A stretch of DNA of 64,000 nucleotides, from NCBI GenBank assembly GCA_910585895.1, contig CAJUHY010000003.1:2575-66574 (forward strand). Reading direction: 5' to 3'. The notes beneath the pieces are model-generated. The model was not told the DNA's origin and did no database searches. It saw only the letters and a list, made by a program, of their open reading frames with translations. Shown here one piece after another: positions 26,535 through 36,208 of the stretch. Made by a program: the position numbers and the translations under genes. The stretch is from an uncultured Lachnospiraceae bacterium. Lineage in GTDB: Bacteria; Bacillota; Clostridia; Lachnospirales; Lachnospiraceae. Every line of letters starts with the position of its first letter. Within the stretch, counting starts at the first letter, position 1.

Positions 26535-27683
26535 ATGGATAAAATATATTGTATTGGAAAATTCCAGTTTGAGTCCAAAGAGAAGTATCAGGAAGCATTG
26601 GATGATATTGAAAAAATCAAATACATTTCCAGAAAAATGGATATCAATGAACCGGGTGTAGCGCAGAGGCTTTACACCTTAGTCCGGGAGGGAAAGATTG
26701 TCTTTCACAGTGCAATCGGTGAAGATTATCTTCTCTATCTCTCAGACATGGTGGTTGAAGACTACCGTGCGCTATCCCGGGATTCTTTCACAGGCAGGAT
26801 AGTAAAAAGGCTGCGGCAGGTATCGCCCCGACAGGTAGTAGGGGTAATATGTATGGCTGGCGCCGTAATTTGCTTTCTGGTATTTTTGGGCAGCGAGTAC
26901 CGTGACCAGAAAAAGACCAGAGAGTTGGAGAAAATGAAAAATGAGCAGGAAATTTCAGCAGCTTCCGACTGGTTGTCAACAAAGTTTATTGATACTTTGG
27001 AAACCGGTGAGACAGATGGGGAAGTTGTGGTGGCACAGACTGAAACAGTAGACAATGAGGTATATGCGGCTGAACCTATACAGGAAATCGGACCGCAGAT
27101 TTTGCCGGAGTATCAGGCATTATATGAGAAGAATTCAGATCTCGCCGGCTGGCTTACCGTAGAGGGTACAGACATTGATTATCCGGTGATGCAGGCCGTG
27201 GCACAGAGCAGCGACTTTTATTTGAACCATGATTTTAATGGCAAAGAAGATATCAACGGTTCCCTTTTTCTGGATTTCAGAAATAATTTGCAGAAACCCA
27301 ACGACAATATGATTATCTATGGACATAATATGAAGTCGGGTATGATGTTTGGAGGATTGAAACAATACCTTGAGCCATCATTTTGGAGGGAACATAAGAA
27401 AGTAACGTTTAACACGATTTATGAGAAAGCGGAATATGAGATTGTAGCGGTCTGTTTGTCCAAAGTAGCAGAGGACGGCGCAGGCAAATTTAAATATTAT
27501 GATTTCATTGAGGCAGGAAGCAAGAAAGCATTCAGGCAGTTCGTGGAGAATATTAAGGAATTGAATATTATGGACGAGAAGCTGAAGCTCTCGTATGGAG
27601 ATAAATTATTGACACTATCTACGTGTAATAGTTATACCGAAGATGGAAGGTTGTTTTTAGTAGCAAAAAAGTGTGAAAAGTAA
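26535..27683 (+). CDS. Class B sortase
   Basis: A 382-residue sortase. A cytoplasmic N-terminal part of about 110 residues precedes one membrane segment (VVGVICMAGAVICFLVFLG); the catalytic domain fills about residues 180-380. The family triad is visible: His in IYGHNMKSG, Cys in LLTLSTCNSY and Arg in EDGRLFLVAKK. The TLSTC form, with long helices between strands, is typical of class B. The extended cytoplasmic N-terminus is longer than in SrtB of Staphylococcus. It lies 29 nt after the giant surface protein and just before a gene whose product ends in a TPKTG sorting signal, its likely substrate; clostridial SrtB enzymes are known to accept (S/P)PxTG-like motifs. Confidence 0.9.
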   Translation: MDKIYCIGKFQFESKEKYQEALDDIEKIKYISRKMDINEPGVAQRLYTLVREGKIVFHSAIGEDYLLYLSDMVVEDYRALSRDSFTGRIVKRLRQVSPRQVVGVICMAGAVICFLVFLGSEYRDQKKTRELEKMKNEQEISAASDWLSTKFIDTLETGETDGEVVVAQTETVDNEVYAAEPIQEIGPQILPEYQALYEKNSDLAGWLTVEGTDIDYPVMQAVAQSSDFYLNHDFNGKEDINGSLFLDFRNNLQKPNDNMIIYGHNMKSGMMFGGLKQYLEPSFWREHKKVTFNTIYEKAEYEIVAVCLSKVAEDGAGKFKYYDFIEAGSKKAFRQFVENIKELNIMDEKLKLSYGDKLLTLSTCNSYTEDGRLFLVAKKCEK

Positions 27684-27713
27684 AAGGGAAGGTAATGCAA
27701 GGAGGACAAGAAG

Positions 27714-29270
27714 ATGAAAAAATTATTTAGCAAGTGTTTCAATGCAGTACTGATTGTAGCGCTCAGCCTAACCTTATGCCCGGCATTAAGCACGATGGCG
27801 GAAGAGGAAGTAAGTGAGTTCGTTATGGACGGTACAACGATTACAGGTTATAATGGGCCGGGCGGTGATGTCACGCTTCCTGCAACGGCAACGGCGGTTG
27901 CCGATTATGCGTTTGCTGGTAATGGCAATATTTCAAGTGTGGTAATTCCGGCGAATGTTACCAGTGTAGGTTCTTACAGTTTTTCTGGCTGCGGCGGTTT
28001 GAGCAGCGTTGTGTTTGGCGGAAGCGTCAGCCTTGGAAGCGGCGTGTTTTATGGCTGCAGCGCACTGGGTTATGCGGAACTTCCAGGCGGTTTATCCTCT
28101 ATTCCTGAAGGGACATTTGAAGGCTGCGGAAGCCTCGGTTCTGTGTCAATTCCGGATGGCGTTGGCTCCATTGGGGCAAGGGCGTTTGCCGGCTGCGGAA
28201 GCCTTGGCTCGGTGACGATTCCTTCCAGCGTTTCGGAAATCGGCAGCAGCGCTTTTAACAATTGTGTAGGACTTTCGTCAATTGTTATTCCTGACTCTGT
28301 ATCTTCTATGGGAAGCGGCGTATTGTCAGGCTGCAGCGGTCTTGGTTCTGTAAGCCTTTCCGGCGGAATGGGCAGTATACCGGAACTTACTCTTTATGGC
28401 TGCAGCGGTTTAGGAGAGATTAATATCCCAGGTTCTGTGGGCAGCATTGGTTCTCAGGCATTTGGAAATTGTTCTGGAATTTCCAGCATTTCCATTCCAG
28501 CGGCAACCTCCTCCATAGATTTCAGTGCTTTTGATGGCTGCAGCAATTTGACAGCAGTTAACGTAGAAAGCGGAAATGGAAGTTACAGTACATATGACGG
28601 CGCAGTCTATAACAGCAGTCTGTCACAGCTTTTGTACTGTCCGGTGGGCAAATCCAGTTTAAAACTTCCTGACGGAATGACGACGATTAGCTCTTCTGCC
28701 TTTGCAAACTGTCCATATGTATATAGTCTGGAGATTCCAAGTTCAGTAACCACGATTGAAGCGGATGCATTTTCAGGAAGCGGTATCGGAACGGTGAAAA
28801 TTCCCAAGACTGTTACCTCCATTGGCACACAGTCTTCCTGGACGCCAGACGTCATCTATGGCTCCAGCGGCTCTGCAGCAGAGCAGTTTGCCAATGAGAA
28901 TGGGTACATCTTTGAAGCTACTGACGGCAAAAAATCAGATCCGGGAAACGATCCGGAGCCACCCCAAAAAAACCCGCCAAAGAAGAACGACCCTACCAAA
29001 CCAACTGATACAAACCCCACGGATACAAAGCCGACGAATACCAAACCGGGAACTACCGGTGGCGGGACGACAACTACGAAGGGAAGCACTACCACAGTTG
29101 CCAGGGCAACTGGAAGTTCTGCTTCCAAGAACATGGGAACCGCACAGGTACAGAGCGGTACACCAAAGACAGGAATTGCTTTTGATGCAAGGTATGCATT
29201 ATGTGCAGGATTTTTCCTTGCAGGAGCCTGCCTGATAATTACCAGAAAGAAAAAAGGTATGAAAGCATAA
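27714..29270 (+). CDS. Cell-wall-anchored leucine-rich-repeat (BspA-type) protein
   Basis: A 518-residue surface protein. A signal peptide (MKKLFSKCFNAVLIVALSLT) is followed by about a dozen BspA-type leucine-rich repeats with an unusual Gly/Ser content, for example GCGSLGSVSIPDGVGSIGARAF, over residues about 35-400. A Pro/Thr/Lys/Asn-rich stalk with repeated TDTNPTDTKPTNTKP-like words follows. The C-terminus is a sorting signal: TPKTG, a hydrophobic segment (YALCAGFFLAGACLIIT) and RKKKG. It is probably linked to peptidoglycan by the class B sortase encoded just upstream. Confidence 0.88.
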   Translation: MKKLFSKCFNAVLIVALSLTLCPALSTMAEEEVSEFVMDGTTITGYNGPGGDVTLPATATAVADYAFAGNGNISSVVIPANVTSVGSYSFSGCGGLSSVVFGGSVSLGSGVFYGCSALGYAELPGGLSSIPEGTFEGCGSLGSVSIPDGVGSIGARAFAGCGSLGSVTIPSSVSEIGSSAFNNCVGLSSIVIPDSVSSMGSGVLSGCSGLGSVSLSGGMGSIPELTLYGCSGLGEINIPGSVGSIGSQAFGNCSGISSISIPAATSSIDFSAFDGCSNLTAVNVESGNGSYSTYDGAVYNSSLSQLLYCPVGKSSLKLPDGMTTISSSAFANCPYVYSLEIPSSVTTIEADAFSGSGIGTVKIPKTVTSIGTQSSWTPDVIYGSSGSAAEQFANENGYIFEATDGKKSDPGNDPEPPQKNPPKKNDPTKPTDTNPTDTKPTNTKPGTTGGGTTTTKGSTTTVARATGSSASKNMGTAQVQSGTPKTGIAFDARYALCAGFFLAGACLIITRKKKGMKA

Positions 29271-29282
29271 GATTATAAAAAT

Positions 29283-29313
29283 AGAGGGCTGTGCATAGGC
29301 ACAGCTCTTTGCT
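29283..29313 (+). terminator. Terminator after the surface protein cluster
   Basis: GCTGTGC (29288-29294) and GCACAGC (29299-29305) pair with an ATAG loop, AGA and TCT may extend the stem, and TCTTTGCTTT follows. Confidence 0.6.
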
Positions 29314-29398
29314 TTATCCAAAACCGTCATTTGGCATTTCATCTGTTAGAAAGGTTTGTCTGTCAAATGTCTTTAAATGTGAACTTTTCCCAAACTTC

Positions 29399-29425
29399 TA
29401 AAGTTTCCTTTGAAATAACCGATAA
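29399..29425 (+). promoter_or_regulatory. Sigma-28 (SigD/FliA) promoter of flgM operon
   Basis: TAAAGTTT (29399-29406), an 11-nt spacer, and ACCGATAA (29418-29425). This matches the enterobacterial flagellar consensus TAAAGTTT-N11-GCCGATAA at 15 of 16 positions. It lies 66 nt before the flgM start. Confidence 0.9.
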
Positions 29426-29490
29426 ATAAATTAGATAAAGCACACAATATAGCAATAAGACAGATTGCTTTATAGAAAGGAGAGATCCGA

Positions 29491-29766
29491 ATGCGTATAG
29501 AGGCATATAATCAGGTTACTCAGATTTATAACACCAGCAGAGCAGCCATGTCCAAGAATGCAGACAGTGTGAAGAAGCGCGATGAGGTGCAGATTTCCCG
29601 GACTGGACACGACTATCAGGTGGCGAAGCAGGCAGTATCAGAAGCTCCCGACATCAGGGAAGACAGAGTAATACAGGTAAGGAAACGTATGGCATCCGGT
29701 AATTATAAGGTGGATAACGGAGACTTTGCAGCAAAATTACTTGAAAAATACCAAGCGTACTGCTAG
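29491..29766 (+). CDS. flgM: Anti-sigma-28 factor FlgM
   Basis: A 91-residue small protein that holds the flagellar sigma factor inactive until the hook is complete and FlgM is exported. The disordered polar N-terminal half and the C-terminal pattern (DIREDRVIQVRKRMASGNYK then VDNGDFAAKLLEKY) match FlgM. ATG 29491 follows AAAGGAGAG. It is transcribed from a sigma-28 promoter, giving the expected feedback loop, and is followed after 15 nt by flgN. Confidence 0.9.
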   Translation: MRIEAYNQVTQIYNTSRAAMSKNADSVKKRDEVQISRTGHDYQVAKQAVSEAPDIREDRVIQVRKRMASGNYKVDNGDFAAKLLEKYQAYC

Positions 29767-29781
29767 AAATGAGGTTGTTGC

Positions 29782-30294
29782 GTGGCAAGCTTAATGGAAG
29801 ATTTTATGAGCGTATTGGAAGAAGAGAATGAGGGATATCAACGTCTGACTGAACTGTCACAGAAGAAGAGGCAGATAATTATAGACGGTGATATTCCTGC
29901 TCTTGAGGCGATTACCGACCAGGAGCAGGAAATTGCCAGTCGGCTTAAGAATTTGGAAAATAAAAGAAATGAAGTTGTAGGAGACATGTCTATCGTACTT
30001 AGTAAGGATCCGGAAGAGCTGACCGTTACTAATATGATAGCATTTTTAAATAAACAGCCGCAGGAGCAGAATAAGCTGATTGAGCTTCGGGATAAGCTCA
30101 GGGATACATTGAAGAAGATGGCGGATATAAATGAACAAAATGAAACGCTCCTGCATCAGGCAATGGAACTGACGGAATTTGATTTGACGCTGTTTCGCAG
30201 TATGCGGCAGGCGCCAACGACTGCCAATTATGACAATCGGGCGAACAATACCGGGGATTTATTAGCAAACAGCGGTTTTGATGCTAAGCAGTAG
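29782..30294 (+). CDS. flgN: Flagellar chaperone FlgN
   Basis: A 170-residue, mostly helical protein with a coiled-coil character (EEENEGYQRLTELSQKKRQI, then EAITDQEQEIASRLKNLENK), matching the FlgN family of chaperones for FlgK and FlgL. It starts with GTG 29782 behind GAGG. The position between flgM and flgK is the standard one. Sequence conservation in this family is low, so much of the support comes from context. Confidence 0.85.
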   Translation: MASLMEDFMSVLEEENEGYQRLTELSQKKRQIIIDGDIPALEAITDQEQEIASRLKNLENKRNEVVGDMSIVLSKDPEELTVTNMIAFLNKQPQEQNKLIELRDKLRDTLKKMADINEQNETLLHQAMELTEFDLTLFRSMRQAPTTANYDNRANNTGDLLANSGFDAKQ

Positions 30295-30380
30295 GAAATA
30301 TTTTAGAAAATGCCAGCGGACGTCCGGCATAGATGATGCAAGGGCTCCAGCGGCGGCTCGCAGTAAAGGAGAACAGTAAA

Positions 30381-32081
30381 ATGGCGAATGGAATGGGAAG
30401 TTTGTATATTGGCGCCTCCGGCTTACAGAACAGCCAGAATGCATTAAATACAACAGCGAATAATCTTGCCAATGTGGAGACAAAGGGTTATGTCAGACAG
30501 CAGGTATTGTTTGCAGACAGGCAATACGTGACATTTGATAAGAAAGCAGCTATCAGTTACCAGCAAGCAGGGCTTGGCGTAAATATCGCTGACGTGGTAC
30601 ATACCAGAAATGCCTTTCTGGATCAGTATTACCGTACAGAAAATGGAAGGCAGTGTTTTTATGAGGCATGTGCGGAATCTGCAAGGGAAGTGCAGACGCA
30701 GTTTCAGGAATTAGAGGGTGAACAATTTCAGACGGCGCTGCAGGAATTTTGGGAATCGTTTGCAGAGTTTAGCAAAGGACCTGAGTTAGGTATTTACCAG
30801 ACTTTGGTTGTTGAGAAAGCAACGCTGTTTCTGGACCGTGCACAGAAGATAGAGGAAAATCTTTATGATTATCAGAAAAACCTCAATTACAAGATTAATA
30901 AGAATATAGACAGGATTAATGAAATAGGAACGAAAATCCGTGATTTGAATTTAGAGATTCTAAGAATTGAATCCGGCGGTGTGGAGACAGCAATGACGTT
31001 GCGTGATGAACGTGATAATTTGTTGGACGAATTATCCGGTCTTGCGAAGGTAGATTTTAAAGAGCGGGCAGACGGCACCGTGAGGGTGAAGCTTGAGAAT
31101 GTCGAGTTCGTGGATGAGATTCATGTGTATGAAATAAAAGGATACACGGATCCCGTAACTGGTTTCGTAACTCCATACTGGCCGCAGCTTTCGGACGTCG
31201 GCAGAGGGCGTTATACTTATATGTTTGATTATAAGAGCGGAGATATTGCCGCAGAGCTGAATACAGACATTGGAGAACTCAAAGGCTTAATCCTTTCAAG
31301 AGGTGATAAGCCGGCGGATTACCGTGACATCACAGGTATGGATCAGCAGAAATATAACGATACCACCGGAATGTCTGTCGTGATGACTGCACAGGCAGAA
31401 CTGGACCAGCTTATCCATGAGATTGTAACATCCATCAACGACCTTTTCAGTCCGCTGACCACGGCAAGTTTTACGGCAATGGACGGAACCAGATACAACA
31501 ATGTCAAGGTTTGGGATGAGGAGAACGGCTGTGTAGGCACAGATGGGCAGAAGCCAGGGCGCGAACTCTTCACCAGACGCGGCTGTGACCGTTATACTAA
31601 GGTAACAGCCAATGACGGCAAAGTATATTATGTATATAATGAGGAAGACCTCACGGATACCTCGAAGATGTATACTGCCAAAGGTATTGAGATTAATGAA
31701 GATTTGCTGCAATTAGAGGGCGGCCTGCCTCACCTGAAGAAGGATGGGGAGCCGGCACAGGCTTTGGCACAGGCTCTGGTGGATATGTGGGATCAGAAGA
31801 GGCAGACCATCAACCCCAACAATACGGACCCCTGTACATTTAAAGTATACTACCAGAGAATGATACAGGATATCGGGACAACCGGCAATGTCTATGAGGG
31901 ACTGTCAGCTGGTCTTTCCGCGGAGGTAGAGAGTCTTGACAACAGTCGTCAGCAGGTAATTGGCGTTTCCTCAGACGAGGAACTGCAGAATATGATTAAA
32001 TATCAGAATGCTTACAATGCAGCCAGCAGGTTTGTCAATGTGATTTCTGAGATGCTGGAGCATATCGTAACCCGGTTGTAG
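30381..32081 (+). CDS. flgK: Flagellar hook-associated protein 1 (first copy)
   Basis: A 566-residue FlgK, which forms the first junction ring between hook and filament. The N-terminal rod motif is NALNTTANNLANVETKGYVRQQ, and the C-terminal heptad end is NMIKYQNAYNAASRFVNVISEMLEHIV. The ATG at 30333 would add 16 residues that no FlgK has; ATG 30381 with AAAGGAG is chosen. It is followed after 29 nt by a second FlgK gene; the two are clearly homologous at both ends and differ in the middle. Confidence 0.93.
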   Translation: MANGMGSLYIGASGLQNSQNALNTTANNLANVETKGYVRQQVLFADRQYVTFDKKAAISYQQAGLGVNIADVVHTRNAFLDQYYRTENGRQCFYEACAESAREVQTQFQELEGEQFQTALQEFWESFAEFSKGPELGIYQTLVVEKATLFLDRAQKIEENLYDYQKNLNYKINKNIDRINEIGTKIRDLNLEILRIESGGVETAMTLRDERDNLLDELSGLAKVDFKERADGTVRVKLENVEFVDEIHVYEIKGYTDPVTGFVTPYWPQLSDVGRGRYTYMFDYKSGDIAAELNTDIGELKGLILSRGDKPADYRDITGMDQQKYNDTTGMSVVMTAQAELDQLIHEIVTSINDLFSPLTTASFTAMDGTRYNNVKVWDEENGCVGTDGQKPGRELFTRRGCDRYTKVTANDGKVYYVYNEEDLTDTSKMYTAKGIEINEDLLQLEGGLPHLKKDGEPAQALAQALVDMWDQKRQTINPNNTDPCTFKVYYQRMIQDIGTTGNVYEGLSAGLSAEVESLDNSRQQVIGVSSDEELQNMIKYQNAYNAASRFVNVISEMLEHIVTRL

Positions 32082-32110
32082 GATACCGGTAATATATTAG
32101 GAGGTAGAAT

Positions 32111-33940
32111 ATGGCGTCTACATTTTTTGGATTGACCATTGCAGGTTCCGCGCTCAATTCTTTTCAGGCGGCGGTAAACACAACGGCAAATAATATATCA
32201 AACGTAAATACGGCGGGCTACACCAGACAGCAGGCAGTCCGTCTTGCAGCTGAGGCGCTGCGGGTGAATGACCGTTATGGTATGGCAGGAAGCGGCGTTA
32301 CCACAACGGAGATTATACAGACAAGGGATTTCTATTATGATGTGAAATACTGGAACAACAGTGCAAAGCTGGGGCTGTTTGAAGCAAAGCTCTATTATGC
32401 GCAGCAGGTTGAGAATTCCATCCTCAATGATGATAATGTCAAAGGATTTACAGATATTTTTGATGAGATGTTCGATGCTTTGAGTGAGGTTCAGAAATCA
32501 CCTGAGGACAGGGACGCCAGACAGTCCTTTATCAGTAAGTCTCAGAGCCTTGCTGATTTCTTCCAAAGTCTGAATGTAGGGTTTAAGCAGATTCAGGAAG
32601 ACTGCAATCAGGAGATTTCCACCCAGGTGGATCAGATTAATGGTATTGCGGAGAAGATTGCACTCCTCAATAAGCAGATTAATGTGATTGAACTTCAGGG
32701 AGTTAATGCCAATGAACTGCGTGACCAGCGGGCATTGCTTGTCGATGAATTATCCGACCTGGTTCAGGTAGATGTAAAAGAGACTCCGGTAGTAGACCCA
32801 CAGCATCCAGACGTATATACTGGGGCAACAAATTATGTGCTGAAAATCAATGGGCAGACATTGGTTGACACTTTTGATTATAAAACTTTGAAGTGTGTAG
32901 CACGTGAGAAGAAGGTTAACCAAACCGATGCAGACGGACTGTACGATATCTCCTGGCAAGGCGACAATATCCCATTTAACGTAACCGGTAAAGGCTGTAC
33001 GGGCAGGCTGAAAGGTTTATTTGATACGCGTGACGGCAATAATGACGAAGGTTTCAGCGGTGTTGTAGAATCTGTAAGAGCAGGAGAAAAGGGTGATATT
33101 GTAAGAATTAAAAATCCCAGTATCACAGATATCAACATCATGAATATGGCAGATGACGGAATTATTACCCTTAATAACAAAGATTACCGCTATTCCGGAT
33201 TTACCTATGATGCTGAGACACAGACGTATGAGTTCCATTTAAAGCTGGCGTTATCTGTGGAAGAGCGGGAGGCATTGACGAACCGTACGGCCAACATCGG
33301 AGAAAGTATCGATGCCATGGGTATCCCATATTATCAGGCGCAGTGCAATAGTTTTGTGCGCGAATTTGCTAAACAGCTGAACAATATCCAGCGTTCCGGC
33401 GTAGATATGGAGGGCATTGCGGTAGGTTCCTTCTTTGTGGCAGGCAATGCGTCAGACGGAAGCGAATATGACTTCTCAGATTATGACGACAGCGGCAGTA
33501 TGAGCACATTTAAGAATGATTATTATAAACTTACAGCAGGTAATATCAAAGTGGCAACTTCCATTTTGAAGGATCCAGGCAAGATGGCGACCATTTCTGC
33601 TGACGATTATGCAAACGGCGTAGCAAATCAGAAGCTGACGGACGAAATGATGAAGCTTAAGTCCGATGTGAAGATGTTCCGCGGAGGTGCGGCAACTGAG
33701 TTTTTGAAATGCCTGTACACTGACAATTCTGTCGATACGCAGAAATCAGAGACTTTTTATAAAAATTACAGCAATATCTCAGAGACAATCATACAGAAAC
33801 GAATGTCAATTTCAGCTGTAGACGAGGATGAAGAAGGACTTGATATGTTAAGATTCCAAAATGCTTACAATCTTGCTTCTAAGATGGTGCAGACGTTGAC
33901 AGAGATGTATGACAGGTTAATTCTGGAGACAGGCGTATAA
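32111..33940 (+). CDS. flgK: Flagellar hook-associated protein FlgK (second copy)
   Basis: A 609-residue FlgK paralogue. N-terminus: AAVNTTANNISNVNTAGYTRQQ; C-terminus: LRFQNAYNLASKMVQTLTEMYDRLI. A shared helical block (LRDQRALLVDELSDLVQVDVKE) aligns with LRDERDNLLDELSGLAKVDFKE of the first copy. Both copies are intact, so both may be assembled, giving two junction rings or alternative hooks. SD AGGAGG is present, and flgL follows after 12 nt. Confidence 0.92.
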   Translation: MASTFFGLTIAGSALNSFQAAVNTTANNISNVNTAGYTRQQAVRLAAEALRVNDRYGMAGSGVTTTEIIQTRDFYYDVKYWNNSAKLGLFEAKLYYAQQVENSILNDDNVKGFTDIFDEMFDALSEVQKSPEDRDARQSFISKSQSLADFFQSLNVGFKQIQEDCNQEISTQVDQINGIAEKIALLNKQINVIELQGVNANELRDQRALLVDELSDLVQVDVKETPVVDPQHPDVYTGATNYVLKINGQTLVDTFDYKTLKCVAREKKVNQTDADGLYDISWQGDNIPFNVTGKGCTGRLKGLFDTRDGNNDEGFSGVVESVRAGEKGDIVRIKNPSITDINIMNMADDGIITLNNKDYRYSGFTYDAETQTYEFHLKLALSVEEREALTNRTANIGESIDAMGIPYYQAQCNSFVREFAKQLNNIQRSGVDMEGIAVGSFFVAGNASDGSEYDFSDYDDSGSMSTFKNDYYKLTAGNIKVATSILKDPGKMATISADDYANGVANQKLTDEMMKLKSDVKMFRGGAATEFLKCLYTDNSVDTQKSETFYKNYSNISETIIQKRMSISAVDEDEEGLDMLRFQNAYNLASKMVQTLTEMYDRLILETGV

Positions 33941-33952
33941 GGAGGTTCGTAA

Positions 33953-35482
33953 ATGAGAGTTACCAACAGTATGATAAGTAGAAACAGCATGACAAATATG
34001 AACGGCAATAAGGTGAGTGTTGATAAGCTGAACAATCAGATGACATCGCAGAAGAAGATTTCCAGGCCCTCTGAGGACCCGGTAATTGCCATCCGGGCGC
34101 TGCGTCTGCGCAGCAACCTCAACGAGCTCAATCAGTATTATGAGCGCAACATCCCGGATGCCAGGTCCTGGTTTGAAGTGACACATGGCGCTTTGAGCAA
34201 TATGGAGACCATTTTAGATAATATTTATAAGGAATGCAACCAGGGTTCAACGGATACCCTGACACAGGAAGACCGTAATGATATCCTCAAAAATCTGCAG
34301 TCGTTGCGCGAACAGGTGTACCATGAAGGAAACACAGACTGTGCCGGAAGATATGTGTTTACCGGTTATAAGACCAACAAGCAGCTGACATTTGCAGAGA
34401 ACGAGAATGACACAACTTACGAGATTAAAGAAAATCTTTCTTTCAGTGATGTAGAGGAGAAGCATTTCTATAGTAATGAGGTCACTGTGCCGAATACCCT
34501 TGATGATGTGCAGGCCGGCGTAGATTTGTCAGATATGCCTGAAGAATATATTCACAAGCGTATCCGTCTGTCTTACGAGGGGACGGAGACGCTGGACCCT
34601 GCCAACCTGACATATTATGATAAAGATTTAGGAGAGTGGCTGTCGGTGGCAGATATGGAGATTGGCGGTCTTTTCCCGGCGGTTATTACGGATATGTCAT
34701 ATGATGACTGGGCAGAGTCTGACTTTGCTGTCCGCGATAACCAGATTCTTTATTTTAAAGAGACTGGTGAACTGATTTTGGGAAAGAGTGTTGCCAACCA
34801 TATTGCAAGTGAGAGAATAGACCTCAGTATGACTTATACGAAAAAGGGATTTAAGGAGGGTGAACTGCGTCCGGAGCATTATTTTGACTGCAAGGATATC
34901 ACAGACGAAAATCCTGATAACCATATTGAATATACCAAAGAGAATCAGGAGATTAAATTTACAGTAGCTTTTAACCAGACCCTTACCATCAATACCCAGG
35001 CAAGCGATGTCTTGGATTCTTCTATCGGCAGGGACATCGATGAGTTGACGAATGCCGTACAGGCAGCAATTGCAGCTCATGACAAGATTGATAAGTTAAA
35101 AGCGATGAGTAAAGAAGAACAGTACTCAGACCCGCTGGCTCAGGCAGGAATTGCAGAATGGATTGAGGCAGCTGAGAAAGAGGCGGCCTATGCGGACGAT
35201 TATATGCAGAAGCTCTATTCCAGAGGCGTCGGTAAATTCCAGGACTACAAAAAGACTGTGACCCTCGCCAAGACGGACCTTGGAAGCCGTGAAGACAGGC
35301 TGAATTTGACAGAGAACAGGATGTCTGACCAGCAGACAACTTTTGAGACATTGAAGTCAAGAAATGAGGACATGGAATTGTCAGATATTATTATTGAATA
35401 TACAGCGGCATATAATGCTTATCAGGCATCCCTGCAGGCGTCTGCCAAGGCAAATGGGCAGACATTGCTTAATTACCTGTAA
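33953..35482 (+). CDS. flgL: Flagellar hook-associated protein 3
   Basis: A 509-residue FlgL, the second junction protein, related to flagellin. It opens MRVTNSMISRNSMTNMNGNK, with KISRPSEDPVIAIRALRLRS next as in flagellin-like D0/D1 domains. The C-terminus has NLTENRMSDQQTTFETLKSR and IIIEYTAAYNAYQASLQASA. It is longer than Bacillus FlgL (about 300 residues); the extra 200 residues lie in the middle and probably form surface domains. SD AGGAGG is clear. Confidence 0.93.
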   Translation: MRVTNSMISRNSMTNMNGNKVSVDKLNNQMTSQKKISRPSEDPVIAIRALRLRSNLNELNQYYERNIPDARSWFEVTHGALSNMETILDNIYKECNQGSTDTLTQEDRNDILKNLQSLREQVYHEGNTDCAGRYVFTGYKTNKQLTFAENENDTTYEIKENLSFSDVEEKHFYSNEVTVPNTLDDVQAGVDLSDMPEEYIHKRIRLSYEGTETLDPANLTYYDKDLGEWLSVADMEIGGLFPAVITDMSYDDWAESDFAVRDNQILYFKETGELILGKSVANHIASERIDLSMTYTKKGFKEGELRPEHYFDCKDITDENPDNHIEYTKENQEIKFTVAFNQTLTINTQASDVLDSSIGRDIDELTNAVQAAIAAHDKIDKLKAMSKEEQYSDPLAQAGIAEWIEAAEKEAAYADDYMQKLYSRGVGKFQDYKKTVTLAKTDLGSREDRLNLTENRMSDQQTTFETLKSRNEDMELSDIIIEYTAAYNAYQASLQASAKANGQTLLNYL

Positions 35483-35522
35483 CAGTAAGAGTGGATATCC
35501 CCATACAGTGAGGAGCGAGAAT

Positions 35523-35987
35523 ATGCAATTAAACACGAGATTATTTGGAGAAATAGAAATAGAAGATGAGAAGATTATCTTCTTTGAAAAGGGAATCATC
35601 GGATTTCCGCACTGCCAGAGATTTACTTTGATTTACGATGAGACAGATGATGGGAAACGCAAGAATATTTCCTGGCTGCAGTCTATTGAAGAGCCAGGGT
35701 TCGCTCTTCCGGTCATGGATCCATTGATTGTCAAAGAGGACTATGACCCTCAGGTGGAACATGACCTGTTAAAGAGCCTTGGTAATCTGAATGAGGAGAA
35801 TCTATATGTGTTGGTCACAGTGACAGTTCCGGCAGACATTAAGAAACTCAGTGTGAATCTGAAAGCGCCTGTTATCATCAATGTGGAGGAGCGCAAGGCA
35901 GAGCAGCTTATTGTGGAAGATAACTTCCCGGTGAAGTATCCAATCTATGATATTCTGCAGGATAAAAAAGAAAAGGCAGGTGAATAG
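35523..35987 (+). CDS. fliW: Flagellar assembly factor FliW
   Basis: A 154-residue FliW, which binds free flagellin and, when flagellin is scarce, binds and blocks CsrA. Typical parts are MQLNTRLFGEIEIEDEKIIF, FEKGIIGFPHCQRFTLI, and LKAPVIINVEERKAEQLIV. An in-frame upstream ATG at 35364 lies inside flgL and is rejected; ATG 35523 has GAGGAG 8 nt upstream. csrA follows after a single nucleotide (TAGGATG), the expected partner arrangement. Confidence 0.96.
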   Translation: MQLNTRLFGEIEIEDEKIIFFEKGIIGFPHCQRFTLIYDETDDGKRKNISWLQSIEEPGFALPVMDPLIVKEDYDPQVEHDLLKSLGNLNEENLYVLVTVTVPADIKKLSVNLKAPVIINVEERKAEQLIVEDNFPVKYPIYDILQDKKEKAGE

Positions 35988-35988
35988 G

Positions 35989-36204
35989 ATGCTGGCGTTG
36001 ACCAGGAAAAAAGGAGAATCCATTGTTGTAAATAATGATATAGAAATCAGTATCCTGGATATTCGTGGAGAACAGGTCAAAGTTGGAATCCGTGCCCCCA
36101 AGGAGGTACCGGTGTACCGGAAAGAGGTTTATCTCCAGATACAGAAGGAAAATGAGGCAGCCGTCAGCGTAGAGGACGTGAGCGTACTGAAAAATATTCT
36201 GTAG
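35989..36204 (+). CDS. csrA: Carbon storage regulator CsrA
   Basis: A 71-residue RNA-binding regulator that represses translation by covering GGA-containing ribosome binding sites, chiefly of flagellin mRNA in Firmicutes. It opens MLALTRKKGESIVVNNDIEI, with IRGEQVKVGIRAPKEVPVYRKE following; Leu4 and Arg at position 6 and the VPVYRKE stretch form the RNA-binding surface. ATG 35989 is chosen; an in-frame start at 35947 lies within fliW. The probable target is the hairpin at 41587-41604 in the flagellin leader. Confidence 0.96.
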   Translation: MLALTRKKGESIVVNNDIEISILDIRGEQVKVGIRAPKEVPVYRKEVYLQIQKENEAAVSVEDVSVLKNIL

Positions 36205-36208
36205 GGCG

